The notes under the pieces were generated by a model. That model ran no database searches. It had not been told where the DNA came from and worked only from the letters and a program-made list of their open reading frames with translations. Positions 22,613-31,315 of a stretch of 64,000 nucleotides of DNA are shown one piece after another (the first letter of the stretch is position 1; each line of letters starts with the position of its first letter). Source of the DNA: Lactobacillus sp. PV034 (lineage in GTDB: Bacteria; Bacillota; Bacilli; Lactobacillales; Lactobacillaceae); NCBI RefSeq assembly GCF_014522305.1, contig NZ_CP041982.1, positions 811,001 to 875,000 of the forward strand. Direction: 5' to 3'. Made by a program: the position numbers and the translations under genes.

Positions 22613-23875
22613 TTATTTTTGATAAAAAGTATCATTCACAGCACGGGTAATAGCAATCTTGTCATGCGCATAGGAAAGTCCGCCTTGAATGTAAAGCATG
22701 TAAGGATCTCTTAAAGGTCCATCAGAAGACAATTCAATCGTTGAACCTTCAATAAAACTACCAGATGCCATGACCACCTTATCTTCATAACCTTCTTGAT
22801 GGTAAGGAATTGGATCAACAAACGAATTCATTGGAGAATAATGTTGAATGGCAGCACAGAATTTCACCATTGGATCTGGTTTACCAAAAGTAACAGTTTG
22901 TACAATATCAGTTCTTGGAGCATCCCATTTTGGTGCTACATCCATGCCCATTTCTTCACATAGGGCTGCAGTATAAATCATTCCTTTAAGAGCCTCCCCA
23001 GTAGTATGTGGTGCCATAAAGAATCCTTGATACATATCACGTAAATAACCCCAAGTAGCGCCCTCACTTTTTCCAGCACCAGGAACGGTTAAACGACTCC
23101 CTGCCCCATCAATTAAATCTTGACGGCCAACAAGGAAAGCTCCACTTTTGACTAATCCTGCACCAGCATTTTTATAAAGTGAGCCAGCCATCAAATCTGC
23201 TCCATAAAAACTAGGTTCAATACTTTCAGAAAATTCGCCATAACAATTATCAATAAAAATATTAACATCTGGACGAACTTGTTTTACAAATTCAATCATT
23301 TCTTTAATTTTATCAACAGTAAAACTTGCACGTGTTGAATAGCCTAAAGAACGTTGGATAGCTACAACTTTAATTGAAGGATCCATAATATCCTTCTTTG
23401 CTTGCCCATAATTAACGTTACCATCAAGTAACTCAGTAGTCTTGAAATTAATATCGTATTCTTTCATATTACCTGGTTTATTACCAGCTAACCCAATTAC
23501 TTCTTGAATGGTGTCATATGGTGTGCCAGTTAAATAATACAAAGTATCATGAGGACGCAACATGCTAAATAGTGCAACTGCAATTGCATGAGTTCCAGAT
23601 GCAAATTGCGGACGAACTAAAGCATCATCTACTTTGAAATAATCAGCATAAATTTTTTCTAATTTATCACGGCCCATGTCATCATAGCCATAACCAGTTG
23701 ATGGAACCAAATCTTCTTCTGCAACATGATGTTTTCTAAATAAATCTAACACTCTTTGTTGGTTGTAAAGAACTTGTTCATCAATTTCATCAAGCTTAGG
23801 TTGAATTTTCTTTTCAACCTTTGCTACTTTTTCTTGTAACTCTTGTGGTAAATTTTCTTTCCAGGATAAAACCAC
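22613..23875 (-). CDS. PLP-dependent lyase, YnbB/methionine gamma-lyase-like family
   Basis: A 420-residue fold-type I PLP enzyme of the Met_gamma_lyase family (Bacillus YnbB group, once linked to aluminium resistance). It contains FASGTHAIAVALF (cofactor phosphate region), IDNCYGEF (Asp pairing with the pyridine nitrogen) and SLYKNAGAG with the PLP lysine. The exact substrate is unknown; a C-S lyase role is usually assumed. It starts with GTG 23875 behind AGGAG and follows the ornithine decarboxylase gene by 17 bases, so both come from one transcript. Confidence 0.85.
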   Translation of the reverse strand: MVLSWKENLPQELQEKVAKVEKKIQPKLDEIDEQVLYNQQRVLDLFRKHHVAEEDLVPSTGYGYDDMGRDKLEKIYADYFKVDDALVRPQFASGTHAIAVALFSMLRPHDTLYYLTGTPYDTIQEVIGLAGNKPGNMKEYDINFKTTELLDGNVNYGQAKKDIMDPSIKVVAIQRSLGYSTRASFTVDKIKEMIEFVKQVRPDVNIFIDNCYGEFSESIEPSFYGADLMAGSLYKNAGAGLVKSGAFLVGRQDLIDGAGSRLTVPGAGKSEGATWGYLRDMYQGFFMAPHTTGEALKGMIYTAALCEEMGMDVAPKWDAPRTDIVQTVTFGKPDPMVKFCAAIQHYSPMNSFVDPIPYHQEGYEDKVVMASGSFIEGSTIELSSDGPLRDPYMLYIQGGLSYAHDKIAITRAVNDTFYQK

Positions 23876-23892
23876 TCTTAGATCTCCTTTGA

Positions 23893-25992
23893 TTAATTAT
23901 TTTCTTTCAAGACTTCTGCTTGGACTTTTAGTTTACCATTTTTATCTGGCTTAAAATAGACTCCCTGAATTTCTGGTACAAAACCAGGAAACCGTTCAAT
24001 TGCGCCTTGCAGCACTTCAAAATACTTTTGATCTACCTTACTCCATCGTTCCCCTGGTGCTACGACAAAGATCCCAGGTGGATATGGTAATGCTCCTTCA
24101 AGGGCAATCCGAGTATCAATATTTTTTAAATCAACTAATTCACTTTGATTCTTCATAAATTGATAATCTGCTTCTTTAGGAGTAAGAGAATAATTTTGAA
24201 AATTATCTTTTGCAAATAATTCTTTTTGCAGTGTAAAAGTTTTATTTTTTCGATAATAATCATGCATCTCACTAGCAAGCTGTTGAATTGTATAATTTCG
24301 ATAGCGAGCTGGATATTGTTTAGCTAGTTTTGGCAATACTTTTTCCAATGGAGCATTTTGCGCAAAAAGCTCTTCAAACCTAAGTAACGCATCCAATAAT
24401 ACATCTAAATCATAGTTTGTATCACCCGGCGTCAGCAAAAATAGTAATGAATATAAGTCATTTTTGGCACGAATAATCCTTTTTTCCATTAAGAATTCTG
24501 AAACAATCGCTGCTGGTACTCCTTGATCTTCATAGCTATTTTTTGAATTATTAATCCCTGCAGTAGCCAAAGTGATTTTCATTGGATCAATCATTGCTTC
24601 ATTTGAGGCAATTTCATTAAAGCCATGCCACTTTTTCCCAGGAGTTATTTGCCACAAAGCACTATTGGTTGCTAGTTCCTCAGTGGTATAGTTATCAAAG
24701 CTATCTGGTACAAATGGCCTAAACAATTTGGAATGTTTAATTAATTGTTTTCTGAATTTAATTCCCGCACGTAAAATTTGATCCCACCATTTTTTATTAC
24801 CACTTCCACTAGTTAAGGCAGAATTAACTACTAATGAAGCATAAAGTGGATATGAATAGCTAGTTGTAACAAATTTTAAGTAGGCATTATTAAAGTGCTT
24901 ATGATCAACGTAACGATCTTGTCCTTTAAGATGACGATCCTTTTTTAAAATTTGTGAAGCCTGCCCCATTCCAGCTTGCTGCTTATGCAAAGATTGTGTA
25001 ACAAGTATTCCGGGATCATCAGGTCCTAACTCTAAATTAAGCGGAGAAAGATCCTTCATAATTGGTAAGAAGCTTTCAAATCCTCCCCAGGCACAATCAA
25101 ATAAAATATAATCACACAAGTGGCCAATTTTATCCACAATCCACTGTGGATGATAAAAAATACCATCATAAGTTTCCAGTTGGATAATTGCTAAGCGAAA
25201 GGGCCTTTTTTCCTTAGCTCGGTTTGGATCAACTTTAGCAATCTCTGCTCTGATTGCTGCTTCAGAGAGTTTAGCTGGATCCATCCCACCAATTAAGCCG
25301 AAAGCATTTCGATCAGTCGGAATATATACTGGTTTAGATCCTGTCATTACCAATGCACTATTATAGAGTGACTTATGATTATTACGATCAAATAATACCA
25401 AATCATCTTCTGTTAATAAGGCTGCCGCACAAATCGAGTTAGCGCTTGTTGTCCCATTGGTACAAAAGTAAACTTTATCAGCATTGTAAGTTTTAGCAGC
25501 TTGTTGTTCCGCTGTTAATGGGCTGCCACTATGCATCATCATGTCTCCGAGTTCCGGTACGGTGTCGCTTGTATCAGCATACATCATATTTTTGCCAAAA
25601 AAGCGGTTAAAAACAACTCCCGCGGGATGTTTATCGTAATATTGACCATTATGGTGTCCAGGAGTGGTGAAACTTACAGGTCGATCAGTTGAAAAATGAA
25701 TTAAATCTCTTAAGTATTTTGGAACCATCTTCTTGTAATAGTCAGTTGCCTGCTCAAAGATAAATTGATAATTAATATTTTTCTGTTCAAGATTAATTTT
25801 AATAATAGGAGGTTTTAACCCTGACAAAGTCTGCATCTTTTTAACAAGATCTAAATCCTGTTCATTATTTGCATCGATTACAAATGCTGCAATACTTGCT
25901 ATATTTAGCTCAGTATCAAGAGAAACCAAATTCCAGTCTCGATTTTGAGGTAAAGTAATATTTTCCCCAACCGCAATATCTAAAAAGTTCAA
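23893..25992 (-). CDS. Ornithine decarboxylase (inducible, group III PLP type)
   Basis: A 699-residue member of the Orn/Lys/Arg decarboxylase family, similar in size to the inducible Lactobacillus 30a enzyme. It has a short wing domain (1-100), then the PLP domain with TPGHHNGQ, H206 in DRNNHKS, D299 in LFDCAWGG and K337 in SLHKQQAGMGQ. It converts ornithine to putrescine, consuming a proton, and together with the divergent antiporter it gives acid resistance and proton motive force. Start is TTG 25992 with GGAGG six bases upstream. Confidence 0.9.
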   Translation of the reverse strand: MNFLDIAVGENITLPQNRDWNLVSLDTELNIASIAAFVIDANNEQDLDLVKKMQTLSGLKPPIIKINLEQKNINYQFIFEQATDYYKKMVPKYLRDLIHFSTDRPVSFTTPGHHNGQYYDKHPAGVVFNRFFGKNMMYADTSDTVPELGDMMMHSGSPLTAEQQAAKTYNADKVYFCTNGTTSANSICAAALLTEDDLVLFDRNNHKSLYNSALVMTGSKPVYIPTDRNAFGLIGGMDPAKLSEAAIRAEIAKVDPNRAKEKRPFRLAIIQLETYDGIFYHPQWIVDKIGHLCDYILFDCAWGGFESFLPIMKDLSPLNLELGPDDPGILVTQSLHKQQAGMGQASQILKKDRHLKGQDRYVDHKHFNNAYLKFVTTSYSYPLYASLVVNSALTSGSGNKKWWDQILRAGIKFRKQLIKHSKLFRPFVPDSFDNYTTEELATNSALWQITPGKKWHGFNEIASNEAMIDPMKITLATAGINNSKNSYEDQGVPAAIVSEFLMEKRIIRAKNDLYSLLFLLTPGDTNYDLDVLLDALLRFEELFAQNAPLEKVLPKLAKQYPARYRNYTIQQLASEMHDYYRKNKTFTLQKELFAKDNFQNYSLTPKEADYQFMKNQSELVDLKNIDTRIALEGALPYPPGIFVVAPGERWSKVDQKYFEVLQGAIERFPGFVPEIQGVYFKPDKNGKLKVQAEVLKENN

Positions 25993-26026
25993 AATTAACC
26001 TCCAATAATCAACTTTTTAATTCGCC

Positions 26027-26054
26027 TTGAATTATTTATAAAAATCTATATAAT
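26027..26054 (+). promoter_or_regulatory. Promoter of the antiporter transcript
   Basis: TTGAAT (26027-26032) and TATAAT (26049-26054) with a 16-base spacer. Transcription would begin near 26061 and cover a roughly 145-base leader before the permease, including the short ORF at 26109. Confidence 0.65.
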
Positions 26055-26108
26055 TTTTGGCGGACATCCTTTAGGGATAAATTATAAGGATTTCGGAGAT
26101 AAGTACAA

Positions 26109-26165
26109 ATGAAAATATTAAGTCCACTTTTACCTTTACGCCCTCCAAACCATGTTTTTAGCTAA
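26109..26165 (+). CDS. Leader peptide MKILSPLLPLRPPNHVFS before the antiporter
   Basis: An 18-codon ORF with a good ribosome site (CGGAGATAAG, ATG 26109). It contains an Arg-Pro-Pro run (codons 11-13) four codons before the end, a kind of sequence that slows ribosomes. The same codons (CGC CCT CCA, CCTCC at 26142-26146) are complementary to GGAGG (26193-26197) of the permease. The end of the ORF (26154-26161) also pairs with 26179-26186. Enterobacterial speF has the ornithine-sensing leader peptide SpeFL, but this sequence is unrelated. Confidence 0.55.
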   Translation: MKILSPLLPLRPPNHVFS

Positions 26166-26205
26166 TTAATCATTAATACTAAAAACTAATTCGGAGGTTG
26201 TTTTT

Positions 26206-27663
26206 ATGGAACATATGGAATATATCGATCTTGAGCCACAAAAAAAGCATTATATGGCGTGGCCGGTTATTGCTTTAATTGATTTTGTAACAATTATCAG
26301 TTTTGAAAATATTTTTTATCCTTTTCAAAACCAAGGTCTATCAGTTGTTATTTCATGGATCTTTTTATTCTTTTCTTACATTTTGCCCTATGCACTTATT
26401 TCGGCACAGATGAGTTTAACCTTTGATAATCAAGCCGGTGGACTAGCTTCCTGGGTACGGCGTAGCAGTAATGATACCTTAGGCTATTGGACTAGCTGGA
26501 TGTACTGGGTACAAAGTGTGCCTTATATTGTCGATGTTTCTAACTCAGTAATTGTTTCAGTTAGTTGGATGATTCTTGGCAATAACAGTTTAGACAAAAA
26601 AATGTCAACTTTTTGGTTTGGAATCTTAACTTTTGTCATCATCTTACTGTTTATTCTTTTAGAAAATCTTCTTAAGAATTCACTTGAAGTGCTATCACTT
26701 ATTGGTGGCGGTGCAATGTTTATTATGTCATTTTTATTTGTCTTATTAGCTGGCTATGCAGTAATGCATGGACATCACATTGCTACCCAACCCTTTAATT
26801 TAGCAGCATTTAAACCATCATTTAGTTTGAATTATTTCTCAACTACTGGTCTTTTAATTTTTGCTATTTCTGGAGCAGAATTAGCTGCACCTTATGTTTC
26901 TGAAATGAAAAATCCTAAACGTGACTTTCCTAAGTCCATGTGGTTGCTAGCTTTAATGACAGGATTTCTAACCATTTTTGGTACTTTGGCATTAGCTATG
27001 TTCTTCAACGCTCATCATATCCCCCATGACTTCAAGATGAACGGACCTTACTATGCCTTCCAATTACTCGGTGAGAGTTTAGGAATGGGTAAAGCCCTAA
27101 TGTATATTTTTGCAGTAGTTCAAGCAGTCTTTATGATGGCGCAGCTTGCTGTTCTGCTAGATGCTTCTAGTCGTGTCTTTGCTGGAGACGTTGCAGACAA
27201 ATTTATGCCCAAATGGCTTACTAAAAAGAATAAAAATGGTCGTCCGATTCACAGTTATACCATTACCGCTGGTTTGAGTTTATTCTTATTACTCCTAACT
27301 GGTACCTTGCCTAATATCAATACTATTTATAACTGGCTCTTAAATGTGAACGGAATTATTTCTCCCTATAAAACCTGTTGGGTGTTCTTTGCTTTTGTAG
27401 CAATGCGCATGCACCAAGAGAAATATCATTCTAGTTATACCTTTATTAAAAATAAGGCTGGTGCCTTAGCTATTGGTTTTTGGTGTTTAATTTTTACCTT
27501 TATCTGTGCAACTTTAGGCTTTATACCTCAAAATATTGCCTTTGGTACACAAGGATTTAATCACCAATTAATCATGAATATTATTACTGTGCTCGTTCTA
27601 TTTGGTCTTGGTTTTGTAATGCCATGGCTTAGAAAAAGAGAAAAAGCACGCGAAAATAAATAA
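26206..27663 (+). CDS. APC-family amino-acid antiporter (probable ornithine/putrescine exchanger)
   Basis: A 485-residue, about 12-helix APC permease resembling the glutamate:GABA and YjeM-like antiporters. It has a conserved early segment (FVTIISFENIFYPFQNQGLS), the AISGAELAAPYVSEMKNPKRDFPKSMW motif and a C-terminal EKARENK tail. Divergent pairing with ornithine decarboxylase suggests exchange of ornithine for putrescine; this is context-based. The ribosome site CGGAGG lies eight bases before ATG 26206, and its complement is inside the leader ORF. Confidence 0.82.
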   Translation: MEHMEYIDLEPQKKHYMAWPVIALIDFVTIISFENIFYPFQNQGLSVVISWIFLFFSYILPYALISAQMSLTFDNQAGGLASWVRRSSNDTLGYWTSWMYWVQSVPYIVDVSNSVIVSVSWMILGNNSLDKKMSTFWFGILTFVIILLFILLENLLKNSLEVLSLIGGGAMFIMSFLFVLLAGYAVMHGHHIATQPFNLAAFKPSFSLNYFSTTGLLIFAISGAELAAPYVSEMKNPKRDFPKSMWLLALMTGFLTIFGTLALAMFFNAHHIPHDFKMNGPYYAFQLLGESLGMGKALMYIFAVVQAVFMMAQLAVLLDASSRVFAGDVADKFMPKWLTKKNKNGRPIHSYTITAGLSLFLLLLTGTLPNINTIYNWLLNVNGIISPYKTCWVFFAFVAMRMHQEKYHSSYTFIKNKAGALAIGFWCLIFTFICATLGFIPQNIAFGTQGFNHQLIMNIITVLVLFGLGFVMPWLRKREKARENK

Positions 27664-27673
27664 ATTTAAAATT

Positions 27674-27711
27674 AAAAGACCAAGTTTCGAGTAATTGAAG
27701 CTTGGTCTTTT
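27674..27711. terminator. Bidirectional terminator between convergent genes
   Basis: AAAAGACCAAG/CTTGGTCTTT stem with A and T runs on both sides, serving the antiporter (plus) and the CorC-type gene (minus). Confidence 0.8.
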
Positions 27712-27717
27712 ATTATC

Positions 27718-29112
27718 TTATTCATTATTTTTTGATGAATTTAAATCAGTTGTTTCTGAACTACTTGATTCTTCTTTAGTGTCTTTAAGCTTAGAAACTA
27801 TAAACCAACGCATAAAGCCTTGTTCAACGCTATTAAGTTTAAATTTGAAACCATCAAATTCAACACTTTGGCCTTGTTCTAGATCAGGATAATGTTCCAT
27901 CATATATCCACCGATAGTAATTACATCACTATCTTGAAAAGTTTTAATTTTTACATGGAAATAACGTTCAAAGTCATAAAGAGTTGTTTTACCAGAAACG
28001 TGAATTTGACCATGATCATCCTTAATAATATATTCATCTGAAACATCATCAATTTCATCCTTGATTGTACCAAATAACTCTTCATAAATGTCTTTATCAG
28101 TTACAATTCCACTAGTTCCACCATATTCATCTACTACTAAGACAATTGGTGTATGACGCTTGATCATTAATTGTAAGATTTCCTGAATAAGCATTGACTC
28201 AGGCACTGTAATCATGGCACGAATAATTCTGGAAATTGGTGCCTCAGGGTCTTCTTGATATTGACTAATGATGTCATAGGCATAAACATATCCTACTACA
28301 TCATCCTTATCATTATCCCGAACAACTGGGAAACGGCTAAATCCTTCTTTTAGATACATTTTTAAGGCTTTTGCTACATTATCGGTTGCATCTAAAACTT
28401 CTAATTCAGTTCGATCCGTCATAATGTCTTTTGCAACTTTATCATTAAGTTCAAAAGCTCTTTCCATATACACCAAGTCATTTTTATCTAGTGATCCACT
28501 AGAGACGGCATTTTTGGAAAGCTTTAAAATCTCCGATTGAGAATAAACTTGCTGCTCTTCATCTGCAGACTCCATTCCTAAGAGATGGAGAATCCCACTT
28601 GCAGAAGCATTTAACAGCCATACAAAAGGATAAACAAGCCAATGAAACGCATTTAAAGGATTAACAATTGCCATTAAACATTTTACTGGCATATCAATTG
28701 CAATATTCTTTGGAACGATTTCCGTAATCACAACTTCTAAATAAGTTAAAAGGATGATCCCACAGACAGCTCCTAAAACTCCAGCTGTTTTTTCACCAAA
28801 AAAATGTCCAATTCCAAATAGATCGGTTAATAATTCTTCTATCGTCGACTCACCGAACCAACCTAAAATAACCCCGACCAAGGTGGTCCCAACTTGTGTC
28901 GTAGATAACGATTCATTTAGGTTATGGACCATATGTAAGGCACGTTCAACCTTTTTTTTATTACCAGTTCCATTTGCAAGCATTTCTTCTAATTGACTTG
29001 GTCTCGTAGTTACCAAAGAAAATTCAGCAATTACAAAGAAAATTGCCACAATAAAAGTAATAAGTATAATTATTAAATTTGTAGTTATTGTATTCGCAGA
29101 CAAATCATTCAC
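27718..29112 (-). CDS. HlyC/CorC (CNNM-CBS) family membrane protein
   Basis: A 464-residue protein with an N-terminal CNNM/DUF21 membrane domain (about 1-190, four helices), a pair of CBS domains (about 205-330, including DIMTDRTELEVLD and TPIVLVVDEYGGTSGIVT), and a C-terminal CorC_HlyC domain (about 345-430). Family members are linked to magnesium or cobalt export and to salt tolerance. The last 25 residues are Ser/Glu-rich and disordered. The gene stands alone and ends at the shared terminator. Confidence 0.88.
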   Translation of the reverse strand: MNDLSANTITTNLIIILITFIVAIFFVIAEFSLVTTRPSQLEEMLANGTGNKKKVERALHMVHNLNESLSTTQVGTTLVGVILGWFGESTIEELLTDLFGIGHFFGEKTAGVLGAVCGIILLTYLEVVITEIVPKNIAIDMPVKCLMAIVNPLNAFHWLVYPFVWLLNASASGILHLLGMESADEEQQVYSQSEILKLSKNAVSSGSLDKNDLVYMERAFELNDKVAKDIMTDRTELEVLDATDNVAKALKMYLKEGFSRFPVVRDNDKDDVVGYVYAYDIISQYQEDPEAPISRIIRAMITVPESMLIQEILQLMIKRHTPIVLVVDEYGGTSGIVTDKDIYEELFGTIKDEIDDVSDEYIIKDDHGQIHVSGKTTLYDFERYFHVKIKTFQDSDVITIGGYMMEHYPDLEQGQSVEFDGFKFKLNSVEQGFMRWFIVSKLKDTKEESSSSETTDLNSSKNNE

Positions 29113-29174
29113 CTTTTTATTAATTCTTTCTCACACCTATATTCTAGCATTAATTAGATTTTTGAAAATAAAAA

Positions 29175-29196
29175 GAACTGGAGTAAGATCCAGTTC
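29175..29196 (-). terminator. Terminator after the EamA gene
   Basis: Perfect eight-base stem GAACTGGA/TCCAGTTC with six-base loop followed on the minus strand by TTTTTATTTT. Confidence 0.75.
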
Positions 29197-29226
29197 CTCT
29201 CATTATTAATTTTTAATCTTAGAATA

Positions 29227-30098
29227 TTACTTCAATGCATCTTTTGTTAGTAATATACTTCCTATTATCATTAAAATTAGGGAAAAAATAAACAACGATG
29301 TCATCTTTTCATGGAGAAAGAGAACTGAAAGTAAAACTGATAAAAATGGTGCAACCGCATAATATGCACTAGTTTTTGCTGCTCCAATATATCGTTGTGC
29401 CAAAATATAAAAGACAATACTAATACCATAAGCAAAAAAGCCTAAAATCAAAGCTAAAATTATTACCTTTATATTAGGTAGCTTTTCATTAAAAAGTACT
29501 GCTAAGATTAAACTCCCTATTCCTACTCCTAATCCTTTAATCATAGTTACCTGTATTGGATTTCTTTGAGAAAGAACTTGAGTAAAATTATTCTCAAATC
29601 CCCAAAAGATAGTTGCCACAACAGCTAAAAAAGACCCCAAAGATAGACTTAAATTCCTTATATCACTACTACACAAGACACAACTTGCTAGTGTAATTAG
29701 GACGATTGCTGCCCAAAGAACTTTAGAAATTTTTGATGAAAAAATATTAAAGCTACAATGGCTGTCGCAACTACTTCAAAATTACCTAGTAAGGCAATAT
29801 TACCTGCACTTGTTAATTGAACACCCCAATTCATAAATATACTTGCCGCAATATTGGTGAATATTACAAATAGGAGTGCTTTATAATCACTTTTTTGAAT
29901 ACTTTTTGCTTTAAGGTTCGCTTTAGTTAAAGGAGTAAAGAGAATCAAGCCGCCAAATGTTCCTAAATATAAGAATGCCGCTAAATAAATTGGTGGACAA
30001 TTTACAATCAAAGACTTAGCAATTGGAGGGTAAAGAGCATATAGCATAGCTGAGAAAAGTGCACAAAAAATTGCAATTTTAATCTGAGAATTTTTCAT
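29227..30098 (-). pseudogene. EamA/DMT-family transporter broken by one base
   Basis: The first frame (from ATG 30098) gives the N-terminal half of a ten-helix drug/metabolite transporter and fails after ALIFFHQK. The +1-base-corrected frame continues KISKVLWAAIVLITLAS straight into the second half (29676-29227, second EamA repeat). The break is at the T5 run 29730-29734 (minus-strand AAAAA, which would need six). Together the halves make a normal-length exporter of about 290 residues. It follows the CsoR-like regulator by seven bases, so it was part of that regulator's unit. Confidence 0.8.
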
Positions 30099-30105
30099 TT
30101 TTACT

Positions 30106-30402
30106 CTAATTAATCTTATTGTATTGCTTAATCACTTGTTGCAATTTTTCCATCTCGTCTGCAACATTTGCGCCATCTTCTACTCTCAATAGTGCATGAT
30201 CAGCCTGTGCTTCTAATAAAATCTGACTTACTCTTTGAAGCGCAGATCGTGCAGCATTTATTTGAATCAGAATTTTATCATAATTATCTTCATTTCCTTC
30301 TTCAACCATTTTTTTGACTGCATTCACTTGTCCGCTTATTCTATTAAGGCGTTTTAACAATTTATCTTGATGGTGTTCTTGGTGTTCTTTTGAAATCTTC
30401 AT
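30106..30402 (-). CDS. CsoR/RcnR-family regulator lacking cysteine ligands
   Basis: A 98-residue all-helical DUF156 repressor with LKRLNRISGQVNAVKKMVEE near the N-terminus, the family signature. In copper-sensing CsoR the ligands are Cys, His, Cys. Here the first Cys position reads DNYDKIL and the last HC reads DHAL, leaving only the His, and no Cys occurs anywhere in the protein. It may sense another metal or a non-metal cue. Ribosome site AGAGGAGAG precedes ATG 30402, and an operator-like palindrome lies 28 bases upstream. Confidence 0.85.
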   Translation of the reverse strand: MKISKEHQEHHQDKLLKRLNRISGQVNAVKKMVEEGNEDNYDKILIQINAARSALQRVSQILLEAQADHALLRVEDGANVADEMEKLQQVIKQYNKIN

Positions 30403-30429
30403 TTCAATCTCTCCTCTTTACAAAAAAGA

Positions 30430-30446
30430 ATACCCCTGAGGGGTAT
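30430..30446. promoter_or_regulatory. CsoR-type operator ATACCCC-TGA-GGGGTAT
   Basis: A perfect seven-base inverted repeat with a three-base centre, matching the GC-rich TACCCC/GGGGTA form of CsoR-family operators. It lies immediately downstream of a possible -10 (TACAAT) of the regulator gene, so it indicates autoregulation of the regulator and the downstream EamA gene. Confidence 0.65.
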
Positions 30447-30477
30447 AATTGTAAAGAGTAAATTAAACTAATAAAAA

Positions 30478-30500
30478 AATTCCGAATACAATTCGGAATT
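30478..30500 (-). terminator. Terminator after nitroreductase
   Basis: Ten-base perfect stem AATTCCGAAT/ATTCGGAATT, three-base loop, with a T7 run on the minus strand. Confidence 0.8.
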
Positions 30501-30519
30501 TACAAAAGTACTTATTAAA

Positions 30520-31173
30520 TTAATCTTTAACAAATTTTACTACTCGATCAAGAGATTCACGCTTTGAACGATAATCATTAATTGAAGCACGTCTATCTTT
30601 ATAGCCTAGACCAATTCCTATACCAATTGCCTCATCCTCTGCAATTGGCATATATTGACGAATGATATCAGGATAACGCACAATTGCATGTGCTGGCATG
30701 GCAGAGATACCATGATCTACAGCAGAAAGCATTAAAGTTTGTGCGAAAGCTCCTAAATCAAAAATAGACCAAGCAGGTGATTTCTTTGGAATTGTTAAGA
30801 AAACCAAAGTTGGTGCATTAAATAAATTAATTTGAGCTTCATCAAATTGCTTCATTTCACCATGTAAAAAATAATTTAATGTATCACTCATTGTAGCCAT
30901 ATTTTGGCTTGGATAAGTATCCCACTCAACTTTCATTAGAGAAGCAAAATCTTCTCTAGGCTGTTCACCCGCTTCTGTTAAAGTCCTAAACTTTTCTCTA
31001 ATTTCTCTAACTACTTTTCCAGATGCAACATATGCACGCCAAGGTTGAGAATTTAATAAAGATGGAGAACGTTGCGCATCAGCCAAGATTGCACGAACAG
31101 TTTTTTCACTAACTCTTTGATCAGTAAATTTTCTAACTGCACGTTCTTTCTCTAAAACTTCTTCAAATTCCAT
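30520..31173 (-). CDS. Nitroreductase-family FMN oxidoreductase
   Basis: A 217-residue nitroreductase (NfnB/YdjA-like) that uses FMN and NAD(P)H to reduce nitro or quinone compounds. It shows the FMN-phosphate contact region ERAVRKFTDQRVSE at about 10-23, SPSLLNSQPWRAYVASG at 36-52, and the C-terminal IGIGIGLGYKDRRASIN stretch. It has its own terminator and a single ATG preceded by AGGAGAA. Confidence 0.87.
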   Translation of the reverse strand: MEFEEVLEKERAVRKFTDQRVSEKTVRAILADAQRSPSLLNSQPWRAYVASGKVVREIREKFRTLTEAGEQPREDFASLMKVEWDTYPSQNMATMSDTLNYFLHGEMKQFDEAQINLFNAPTLVFLTIPKKSPAWSIFDLGAFAQTLMLSAVDHGISAMPAHAIVRYPDIIRQYMPIAEDEAIGIGIGLGYKDRRASINDYRSKRESLDRVVKFVKD

Positions 31174-31282
31174 AGATATTCTCCTAACAACTTAAATATT
31201 CTTCCAAATACCCTATCCTAATATTACGTAATATTAGCTGATATTTGCAAGTATTTTATTAAAAAAATATTTGGTTAATATA

Positions 31283-31308
31283 AAAAGAGGCTACTTTTTG
31301 CCTCTTTT
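31283..31308 (-). terminator. Terminator after phosphoketolase
   Basis: AAAAGAGGC/GCCTCTTTT stem, eight-base loop, T5 on the minus strand, just past the phosphoketolase stop. Confidence 0.8.
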
Positions 31309-31315
31309 TATTTAT

